DNA from: Hydrogenophaga sp.
GTDB lineage: Bacteria > Pseudomonadota > Gammaproteobacteria > Burkholderiales > Burkholderiaceae_C
Length of the DNA stretch: 64,000 bases
Assembly: GCF_026125785.1 (NCBI RefSeq)
Contig: NZ_JAHCKL010000019.1
Span: 1 to 64,000, forward strand
Reading direction: 5' to 3'
Positions 16,342-23,205 of this stretch are shown here, in pieces (position 1 is the first letter of the stretch; each line of letters starts with the position of its first letter). A program made the position numbers and the translations under genes. Below the pieces are notes generated by a model, which was not told the origin of the DNA, searched no databases, and saw only the letters and a program-made list of their open reading frames with translations.

Positions 16342-16853
16342 TGAGGCAGGTGCTCGATACGGTGTGGCAACGGCGCGGCACCAGCTGGCTGTGGGATGAG
16401 GAAGCACGCAACACGGTGTGCGCAGCGGGAGAGGTGTGGAGTCTGCGGCAGTTCTTGCAGGCCGCCGCCCCGAATGGAAGTGGATGGCCGGATGACCTCC
16501 CCAGCAACGACAACCAGACGCTGGTGGTGGCCGGTCTTGAAGGCAGTCTTGATCTGCTGGCTCCCGATCAGGGCGAAATATGGCTATCCGACACGATCAA
16601 GCGCGCCATCCTTTCGTTTCAGGATGCCTACGCGGGCGAAGCCGCGCTGATTTTCTGGTTGCCACAGGGCAATAGCCGTCTCAAGGTGCAGACGTCCACC
16701 GATGCGGTTTCGTGGTTGTGTGAAGCGCCACACCGGGGCAGTCAGCTCGATTTTGGCCGCCTGCTTTGGGGCGAGGCCAACGAGTACCCGCAGGAGATTC
16801 TGCTGCGCGAGGGCGCGAAAGCGGCGGGCCTCTTCCACTTGCGAATTACCTGA
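16341..16853 (+). CDS. 170-aa protein of unknown function in the defence operon
   Basis: Starts in a TAATG overlap with the methylase stop and ends nine bases before the helicase. It is soluble, with Trp/Leu-rich segments (TVWQRRGTSWLWDEEARNT, AALIFWLPQGNSRLKVQTS) and a C-terminal ILLREGAKAAGLFHLRIT. No motif for catalysis or metal binding is visible. Conserved position between a DUF1156 methylase and an SNF2 helicase suggests a specificity or bridging subunit. I cannot assign a family; DUF3780, which is linked to DUF1156 loci, would be the first comparison to make. Confidence 0.7.
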   Translation: MRQVLDTVWQRRGTSWLWDEEARNTVCAAGEVWSLRQFLQAAAPNGSGWPDDLPSNDNQTLVVAGLEGSLDLLAPDQGEIWLSDTIKRAILSFQDAYAGEAALIFWLPQGNSRLKVQTSTDAVSWLCEAPHRGSQLDFGRLLWGEANEYPQEILLREGAKAAGLFHLRIT

Positions 16854-16862
16854 GGTCGGCGC

Positions 16863-19640
16863 GTGGAAGCAGAGGCTCAGTTTCAACCCGGCGAACGGAT
16901 CACCCACCACGAATTCGGCCAAGGTGTCGTTCTTGACCCGGCGCGTGATGGCTATTTGCGCGCCTTCTTCGGCGTGGGCGAGCGCCGTGTGCCGGTGGGT
17001 GCGGTGCGCCGTCAGCTCTCGCGCACCGAGCGCATCCTGCGTGCCGTCGATGGTGGCGCAGAGCGGGCGCGCAAAGCGTGGCTGTCCTACGAGGCCCACG
17101 CGCTGCCCGTCATGGAAAGCGCGTCGGCGCTGACCTCGGCCAAGATCGACCTGCTGCCACATCAAGTGGTGCTGACGCACCGTATTGCCACTGCATCTCC
17201 CCGGCGCTATCTGATTGCCGACGAGGTGGGCTTGGGCAAGACCATCGAAACCGCGCTGATTTTGCGAGAGCTGGCCAGCCGGGGCGAGCTGAACCGCGCG
17301 CTGATGGTGGTGCCCGCCGGGCTGGTGAACAACTGGCACCGCGAGCTGAACGAAGTGTTCAACCTCGACTTCGAGGTGTTCGGCTCCGAGGGCGATATCA
17401 CCGACCGCAAGACCAATGCTTTCGCCAAGCACGACCGGCTGATCGCGAGTATCGACACGCTCAAACGCCCGGCGCGTATCAAGCGCCTGCTGGACGCGCC
17501 GCGTTGGGATCTGGTGGTGTTCGACGAAGCACACCATCTGACGGCCTACCGCACCGGCGGCAAGGTGCGGAAGACGGAGAATTACAAGCTGGCCGAGGCG
17601 TTGAAAGATCATTCGCGTGACCTGATGCTGCTGTCGGCTACGCCGCACCAGGGCAATCACTTCCAATTCTGGATGCTGGCGCAGCTCCTGAACCCCACGC
17701 TGTTTGGCAGCCCCGAAGAGATGCTGGAGAACCGCCACCGTCTCAATACGGTGATGTTCCGCCGCACCAAGGCCGATGCCTGCCAGCCCGATGGTTCGCC
17801 GCTGTTTGCGCGGCGCTGGGTACATACCGAGTCTTTCCTGATGAATCAGGACGAGCGGCTGTTCTACGAGAAGCTGCGCGAGTATCTGGAGGATGGCTTC
17901 GATCTGGCACGTCGCCAGGGCGGCCAGGGGCGAGCCCTCGGCTTCTTGATGGCGATCTTCCAGAAGATTGCGGCATCGAGCTTCGCTGCCGTGCGGCGAA
18001 CCATGAAACGCCGCCTGCTGATGCTGACACTGCACGAGGCGCTGCTGCGCGACAAGGAGCTTGATATTGAAGGCCGTGAGCGGCTGACTGACGAAGCGCG
18101 GGCACTGATTCACGAAGAATTCGGACTGCCGCAGGACAGCATCGGGCGCAGCGAGGTAGATCGTGTGCTGGCTGACCTCAAGTACCGCTTGGTCAAAAAG
18201 CTGGACGAGGAGGCGCTGGAAATGGCCTCCGACCCTTACGGCAGCGAATATTCCGCAACGCACGCCGAGGAAGCGGCGTCGGCAGTCGTGGAACTCCACC
18301 TGCCCGAGGAGCGCCTGCGCATCGGCGATCTGCTCAAGGTCTTCCCGCAGCAGCGGGAAACCAAGGCACAGAAGCTGCTCGATGGTCTGGGCTATTTGTG
18401 GCGGCAGAATGCAAGCGAGAAGATCGTTATCTTTGCCACCTACCTCGGCACGGTTGATCTGATTGCCCGAGAGATTGAGCAGGCCTATCCCGGCCAGGGT
18501 GTGGTGGTGCTGCGCGGCGGTGACCACGGTGCCAAGCTGGCGGCAGAGCGGAAATTCCGCCTGAAAGACGGACCGCGTGTTCTGGTGTGTACAGCGGCTG
18601 GCCGCGAAGGCTTGAACCTACAGTTCGCGCGCATCCTGTTCAATTTCGATTTGCCGTGGAATCCGATGGATGTGGAACAACGCATCGGGCGCATCCACCG
18701 TTATGGACAGAACCACACGGCACAGGTCTACAACCTCGTCCTGTCCGACACCATCGAAGGGCGAATTTTCCTGATGCTCGACGAGAAGCTGACGGAAATT
18801 GCCAAGACGGTCGGCAAGGTCGATGACCAAGGCAACGTGGCCGAAGACCTGCGCGCACAGATTCTTGGCCAGCTATCCGAGCGCCTCAATTACGACCGCT
18901 TGTACCAGGAGGCGTTGTCCGACCCTGAGCTGAAACGCACACAGGTGGAGTTGGAGGCTGCGCTCTCGAATTCACGCGAAGCGCGGCAGGTGGTGTTTGA
19001 TCTATTCCAAGACCTCGAAGGCTTCAGTCTTGATGACTACAAGCCGTTCTCCGACGTGTCCTCCAGTCTGGATCGACTGGTGCGTTTCCTCTCGGCAGCG
19101 GTGGTGGATCGTCAGCAGCGCTTGGTCAAGATCGACGACGAGACCTACGACCTCGTGACTATTGATGGCGCACGTCGGGCACGATTTACCTTGAGCCGCG
19201 ATACAGCCACGAGCAGCGATAGCGTGGAATTGATGGGTCTGGATCATCCGCTGATACAGGAAGAGCTTGGACGCTGGCGCAGTGTTCCGCCCGAGGATGT
19301 TGGCATTGCGGTTTCAGGGGACGTAGACGCGCCGGTTCTACTTTCTCTCTGGATGGTTGAGGCGTCCGCAGGCAACGGTGAACGCCGCGTCGTCGTTCAA
19401 CCCATTGCCGTCAAGCAGGATGGCACACGGGTTCCGGCGGTCGAGAGGCAGGCTGAGCAATACCTGCAGGCACCAGTAACGTCTCCGAGGTTTGCGCCAG
19501 AGCAACGGCAGGAACTATTCGCGCATGTGGTTGAACCGACTCTGCAGCGGGAACTGAAACACAAGGGCGCAGCGAATGGAGACGGCAGCTATTCGGCGGA
19601 ACTGATTGGATACGTTGAAATCATGAATCAGGGGGCATGA
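16863..19640 (+). CDS. SNF2-family helicase (BrxHII/DrmD-like)
   Basis: 925 aa from GTG 16863. Motif I is LIADEVGLGKTIETALILREL (residues about 117-137, split here as LIADEVGLGKTIET and ALILREL); motif II is VVFDEAHHLTA; then LLSATPHQGNHFQF (motif III). The C-terminal helicase half has LVCTAAGREGLNLQ and EQRIGRIHRYGQ (motifs V and VI). SNF2 helicases of this build accompany PglZ/DUF1156 in BREX type-3-like loci and DISARM. Likely role: DNA translocation during restriction. The last bases (GGGGGCATGA) overlap the next ATG. Confidence 0.88.
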   Translation: MEAEAQFQPGERITHHEFGQGVVLDPARDGYLRAFFGVGERRVPVGAVRRQLSRTERILRAVDGGAERARKAWLSYEAHALPVMESASALTSAKIDLLPHQVVLTHRIATASPRRYLIADEVGLGKTIETALILRELASRGELNRALMVVPAGLVNNWHRELNEVFNLDFEVFGSEGDITDRKTNAFAKHDRLIASIDTLKRPARIKRLLDAPRWDLVVFDEAHHLTAYRTGGKVRKTENYKLAEALKDHSRDLMLLSATPHQGNHFQFWMLAQLLNPTLFGSPEEMLENRHRLNTVMFRRTKADACQPDGSPLFARRWVHTESFLMNQDERLFYEKLREYLEDGFDLARRQGGQGRALGFLMAIFQKIAASSFAAVRRTMKRRLLMLTLHEALLRDKELDIEGRERLTDEARALIHEEFGLPQDSIGRSEVDRVLADLKYRLVKKLDEEALEMASDPYGSEYSATHAEEAASAVVELHLPEERLRIGDLLKVFPQQRETKAQKLLDGLGYLWRQNASEKIVIFATYLGTVDLIAREIEQAYPGQGVVVLRGGDHGAKLAAERKFRLKDGPRVLVCTAAGREGLNLQFARILFNFDLPWNPMDVEQRIGRIHRYGQNHTAQVYNLVLSDTIEGRIFLMLDEKLTEIAKTVGKVDDQGNVAEDLRAQILGQLSERLNYDRLYQEALSDPELKRTQVELEAALSNSREARQVVFDLFQDLEGFSLDDYKPFSDVSSSLDRLVRFLSAAVVDRQQRLVKIDDETYDLVTIDGARRARFTLSRDTATSSDSVELMGLDHPLIQEELGRWRSVPPEDVGIAVSGDVDAPVLLSLWMVEASAGNGERRVVVQPIAVKQDGTRVPAVERQAEQYLQAPVTSPRFAPEQRQELFAHVVEPTLQRELKHKGAANGDGSYSAELIGYVEIMNQGA

Positions 19641-20941
19641 TGTTGGACGAATACTCCATCGAGCAGCGCGCGACGCAGATTTTCGACGCGCGCAGCAAGG
19701 AATATTTTTCCGAGGTGTTGAGCTGCTATTCGGCAGGCAACCATCGGTCAGCGGTCGTGATGCTCTGGTCGGTCGTGGTCTGCGACCTGTTGTTCAAGCT
19801 CCAGCATTTGGTTGATCTCTACGGGGATGCCAAGGCTAAGGGCATTCTGGCCGAGATTGGACAGATGCAGCAGGATAACGAGCGGTCGCCCGTGTGGGAA
19901 ACGAAGCTGGTGGAATCGGTGGCCGAGCAGACTCAGCTACTGGACATTGCTGAACGTGAAAATCTGCTCCATCTTCAACGGCAGCGCCATCTTGCAGCGC
20001 ACCCGGTGGTCAACGCGAATTTTCAGTTGCATCGCCCAAACCGGGACACAGCCCGCGCCCTGATTCGCAACGCACTTGACGGTCTGCTCACGAAGGCTCC
20101 GATTCTGTCGAAGCAGATTGTGGGTGATCTGGTCGAGGACCTTGAACAGGCATCTGGCATCCTGATCGATGACAAGAAGCTGAAGGCGTACCTGGAGAGC
20201 AAGTATTTCTCGCGCTTCAATCCGGAGGTCGAAAAGGCCGTATTCAAAGCCCTCTGGAAATTCGCATTCCGGCTGACGGACGAAAAATGCGAGAAAAACC
20301 GCGCCATCAACTACAGCGCGCTGACTCTGCTCTATAGTCGCAACCCCGGCCAGTTTCGAGCGCAGATCGAAGCCGACAAGGATTACTTCAGCACGATAGC
20401 GACTGGCGGCACGGCGCTTGTTTGCCTGATCCACTTTCTATCGCGTTCGGCCCCGATCTACGGGCTGTTGGCAGATCACGCTAAAACCGCGATTCAGCAT
20501 GTCGTCGACAATGACGTGTCATCCCGATGTTTGGCGTGCTTCACAGCAGCGTCCTTGCCGGAGCATGCCGAACGCCTGCGTGCGTGGATTGTTGGGGATA
20601 CGTATCCGGAGATCGGGCGCGAAACCTGGAATGCTTTGCGGGAAATATCGGATTCTCTGGAATGGGAGAAAACGGTAGTGCGTCTTGCAAGCGCGTACTA
20701 TGTAGCAAGCTCCAGCTACGACGGCGCGGACAGGCGCTTCAATGAGGCAATCCGGCCTTTGCTTCCGAAATTTGATCTGGACGACTGCATTGAGCTGATT
20801 CGCGGCATCGAACAAAACGGTCAGACGTGGGAGCGACGCGGAGCCTACACAGACCACAGGGAGCTTCGTGCTCGCGCGCTGGAGATAAACCCAGCAGCAG
20901 ATTTGACCGAGTACCAAGTGTTCAATCGGCACCTCGGATAA
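19637..20941 (+). CDS. HEPN-like protein, possible effector at the end of the defence operon
   Basis: 434 aa, ATGA-coupled to the helicase. The N-terminal 170 residues are all-helical, with QRQRHLAAHPVVN giving Arg117-x4-His122, the arrangement of HEPN ribonuclease or DUF4145-type domains (YSAGNHRSAVVMLWSVVVCDLLF is the usual first long helix, residues 31-53). The remaining part is a helical repeat-like domain without motifs. HEPN proteins in defence islands are often RNA-cleaving toxins. The domain call is by eye from helix pattern and the R-x4-H motif. Its stop directly abuts the stop of the convergent prophage endolysin. Confidence 0.6.
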   Translation: MMLDEYSIEQRATQIFDARSKEYFSEVLSCYSAGNHRSAVVMLWSVVVCDLLFKLQHLVDLYGDAKAKGILAEIGQMQQDNERSPVWETKLVESVAEQTQLLDIAERENLLHLQRQRHLAAHPVVNANFQLHRPNRDTARALIRNALDGLLTKAPILSKQIVGDLVEDLEQASGILIDDKKLKAYLESKYFSRFNPEVEKAVFKALWKFAFRLTDEKCEKNRAINYSALTLLYSRNPGQFRAQIEADKDYFSTIATGGTALVCLIHFLSRSAPIYGLLADHAKTAIQHVVDNDVSSRCLACFTAASLPEHAERLRAWIVGDTYPEIGRETWNALREISDSLEWEKTVVRLASAYYVASSSYDGADRRFNEAIRPLLPKFDLDDCIELIRGIEQNGQTWERRGAYTDHRELRARALEINPAADLTEYQVFNRHLG

Positions 20942-21400
20942 TTACATCAAGAGAGCCAATTCAGCGTGGCGACGGGCAACCAGTCCCGGCAGCACTTTCC
21001 CGCCGCCATAGACCCAGCGCCGAAGCTCCGTCGCGGCGGCAGCCCACTCCCGCTGGTTGACGCGCCGTCGCAGCGTCGATGTCTGCAATCGCCCTGCGCC
21101 AAGGTTGAACGTGAAATCCACGATGGCCGCGAGCCTTCTCTCGGGCTCTGTGGCCAGCACCGGGCAGTAGCGCAGCGTGGCGGCGAGCGCTGATTGCAGG
21201 TCGCGCGCCAGATAGACCTCGGCTTCGGCCTCGGTGATCGGCAGGTGCATTGGATCACAGAGGTGCCCGTAGCCAATCGTCCAGAAGCCTGCGGGGCAGA
21301 TGTAGGGGACGGCGGTGATCTCGACACCACGCTTGACCTTGCGCTCGAAACCTTCGAAGCGCTTGGCCAGTTCGATGGCCGTTCTTGGCACCTCGATCAC
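20942..21400 (-). CDS. GH24 lysozyme-like phage endolysin
   Basis: 152 aa from GTG 21400, chosen because it overlaps the preceding stop (GTGA). Glu in LAKRFEGFERKV is the expected catalytic residue; TIGYGHLCDP (the T/G-x-GYGH box) and the Thr/Asp region follow, as in phage T4/P22-type muramidases. LAAIVDFTFNLGAGRLQTST is the usual structural core. It hydrolyses peptidoglycan at lysis. No signal or anchor peptide is seen, so it needs the holin-like gene next to it. Its stop abuts the stop of the defence operon. Confidence 0.88.
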   Translation of the reverse strand: MIEVPRTAIELAKRFEGFERKVKRGVEITAVPYICPAGFWTIGYGHLCDPMHLPITEAEAEVYLARDLQSALAATLRYCPVLATEPERRLAAIVDFTFNLGAGRLQTSTLRRRVNQREWAAAATELRRWVYGGGKVLPGLVARRHAELALLM

Positions 21401-21873
21401 GGTCGCACCCGGTCGAACACGCGCCCGAGGAACCAGAAGTTCAGCACCCCGGCCCATAGGGCTTGGTCTGCCTCCGTCCAGGCATACAGGATGGCAACGC
21501 CCCAGCCAGCGCCACCCGTCACGGCGGCTGCGACTGTTGCCGTCTTGGTCGCACAGTACAGCGCCATGAACCAGTAGGTGATGACCGGGCGGACGCTGGA
21601 ACTCAGTGCATCGGCCCAGCGCACGCCGGTCTTCTCGCCCTGAGAGCGAACGGCTTCGCGCAGTGTTTCGATGGCCCCGACATTCCACGCGGCGTCGGCA
21701 CCAGCGCCGATTTCCGACATCCGCTGTGCGCCGCGAATCTTCTCGAATTCCAGCGCCTTGTCCTGCATCGCCAGTTCGTGGCCGCGCTCACCCTTGCGGT
21801 CGAGCCACTTGAGGACTTCAGGGGCAAGACGGAAGGCCCCGCCAAGGAGGCCGCCAAGTAGTGTCTCGATCAT
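21397..21873 (-). CDS. phage membrane protein, probable holin
   Basis: 158 aa from ATG 21873. A charged helical N-terminal half (LKWLDRKGERGHELAMQDKA) is followed by two or so hydrophobic segments (VRPVITYWFMALYCATKTAT, AVTGGAGWGVAILYAW and LWAGVLNFWFLGRVF). It is translationally coupled to the endolysin by GTGA, the expected position for a holin. Sequence-level identification as a holin family was not possible. Confidence 0.6.
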   Translation of the reverse strand: MIETLLGGLLGGAFRLAPEVLKWLDRKGERGHELAMQDKALEFEKIRGAQRMSEIGAGADAAWNVGAIETLREAVRSQGEKTGVRWADALSSSVRPVITYWFMALYCATKTATVAAAVTGGAGWGVAILYAWTEADQALWAGVLNFWFLGRVFDRVRP

Positions 21874-22175
21874 TGCGGGCCTCCCATCAGTTTTAGCTTG
21901 ATGGCGGCACCGACCAGCAGCGCGGCCAGGATGCCGGTGGTGATGACCTTGACGGTGGTCTGCCACGCGGTGCGCCGGGCGTCACGCCAGGCTTCCAGCA
22001 GGTCGCGCAGTTCGCGGATGTCACGGGCGGCGTGGCCGTTTTCCAGCCCGAGATGGGCGAGCACACGCTCGGCACCGCGTTCAGCGGCGTGAGCCAGTAG
22101 TTCGTCGAAGTCCTCGCGGCGCAGGAGCAGCATGTTCTCTACGTGCGCAGGCTGTTGTTGTTCGGGTTCGGTCAT
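21870..22175 (-). CDS. DUF6127-like phage protein with C-terminal membrane segment
   Basis: 101 aa from ATG 22175 with CTGGAGAA upstream. The N-terminal MLLLRREDFDELLAHAAERG helix precedes one C-terminal hydrophobic segment (VKVITTGILAALLVGAAIK). The gene overlaps the holin-like gene by four bases (ATGA) and follows a hairpin. It may be part of the lysis module (for example an i-spanin or holin partner), but no spanin pair is obvious. Confidence 0.6.
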   Translation of the reverse strand: MTEPEQQQPAHVENMLLLRREDFDELLAHAAERGAERVLAHLGLENGHAARDIRELRDLLEAWRDARRTAWQTTVKVITTGILAALLVGAAIKLKLMGGPQ

Positions 22176-22194
22176 TGGCGTTCTCCAGAAATGC

Positions 22195-22219
22195 GAAACC
22201 CGCCTCGGGGGCGGGTTTC
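22195..22219 (-). terminator. GC-rich hairpin before the lysis genes
   Basis: GAAACCCGCC (22195-22204) pairs perfectly with GGCGGGTTTC (22210-22219) around a five-base loop. It lies between the tail gene and the lysis genes on the minus strand, with a moderately T-rich tail. The same hairpin core followed by a CATTTCTGGAGA ribosome site also precedes the major capsid gene. Confidence 0.6.
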
Positions 22220-22242
22220 TGGTGGGTGCGAAGGAAGGAAAG

Positions 22243-22593
22243 TCAGATGGCGAGGCCTGCGCTCCAGCCGGTGGACTTGAAGGCCGAGAGCTTGGCCTCG
22301 TCCTCGATGTAGCAAAGCCAGCCGATCTTGGGCGTGTGGTACTCCCAGGCATCGGCGATGCGAGCGGCGATCTGGTTGGTCTTGCCTGCCCACACGCCGG
22401 TGGCGGCGGCAGGAATGAGGTAGCGGTCGCCGTTGGCGGGGCTGGCCGGTGGTGTGGTCAGGTCGCGGTCTTTCACGGACAGGCCGACCACCGCGCCGAG
22501 GCGCTTGAGGTTGGCATCCATGCCGGTGTCCCAGCCGCTTTCGCCGAGTGTCCAGCCGTAGTTAATTCCAAGGTTCGGGTCGATTGATGACAT
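22243..22593 (-). CDS. DUF2793-type tail or fibre-associated phage protein
   Basis: 116 aa. The pattern SGWDTGMDANLKRLGAVVGL and ANGDRYLIPAAATGVWAGK, then IADAWEYHTPKIGWLCYIED, matches the DUF2793 domain found in tail-fibre-like proteins and gene transfer agents. It comes just after the tail-tip genes, as such genes do. Likely a small fibre or receptor-facing component. Confidence 0.65.
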   Translation of the reverse strand: MSSIDPNLGINYGWTLGESGWDTGMDANLKRLGAVVGLSVKDRDLTTPPASPANGDRYLIPAAATGVWAGKTNQIAARIADAWEYHTPKIGWLCYIEDEAKLSAFKSTGWSAGLAI

Positions 22594-22596
22594 GGT

Positions 22597-23205
22597 CTAT
22601 CTCCAGAGATTCGCTGCTTGGCGAATGCGTCGGACTGCTTCCGGATCGCCGGTTCGGTGGCTCTGCTGCGGGTGCTGCCGCCAGTGACGCCCGACGATAG
22701 GCAGGTACAGCACACCGCCACGCTTGGCCACCAGCAGGGTCAGCAGCCAATCGGCAAAGTTGTTGAGGTCGGTGGTTTCTTTGAGCACGGTTTCCACGGC
22801 AGATCGGCGCATCACGATCAGGCCGTGAACGTGACTGGCGCTGTTGGCGTGTTGCCAGCGGCTGTAGGCCAGACGTCGCACGGCGATGTCGTGGCCAGCC
22901 TCGTCCGTCAGCGCCTCGTCGGTGTAGGCCATCACAGCCTGCGGGCAGGCATCCAGCGCATCGGCCAACTGCGTGAATGCGTTGGCTTCGTACAGGTCGT
23001 CGGGATCGACGAAGGACACCAGCGGCAGCGTGCCTTGCGCATAGCCAGCGGCGCGCGCTTCGCCAATACGGCCCGGGATGCCCGGCAAGACGTGCAACTG
23101 GATCGGTGCGCCTTCGAGGCTGGCAATACAGGCTTCACGCCATTCGGTAAGTTCGTTCAGGGTGAGCAGGTGAACATCGATGCGTGGTTCCATTGGCGTT
23201 TCCAT
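22597..23205 (-). CDS. glycosyltransferase family 2 (GT-A fold)-like phage protein
   Basis: 202 aa from ATG 23205, overlapping the upstream stop (ATGA); ATG 23193 is also possible. A GT-A-like core is visible: an N-terminal VHLLTLNELTEWREACIASL, then VSFVDPDDLYEANAFTQLAD, where DPDD resembles the DxD metal/nucleotide-sugar motif, and later HVHGLIVMRRSAVE. Phage genes like this may modify host glycans or virion parts. Catalytic function is inferred only from the fold-like pattern. Confidence 0.55.
   Translation of the reverse strand: METPMEPRIDVHLLTLNELTEWREACIASLEGAPIQLHVLPGIPGRIGEARAAGYAQGTLPLVSFVDPDDLYEANAFTQLADALDACPQAVMAYTDEALTDEAGHDIAVRRLAYSRWQHANSASHVHGLIVMRRSAVETVLKETTDLNNFADWLLTLLVAKRGGVLYLPIVGRHWRQHPQQSHRTGDPEAVRRIRQAANLWR

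Noticed and set aside
16584-18527. 647-codon minus-strand frame over the SNF2 helicase
   Set aside because: Mirror frame of a strongly conserved helicase; Gln/His/Leu/Val-rich as expected from antisense of GC-rich codons.
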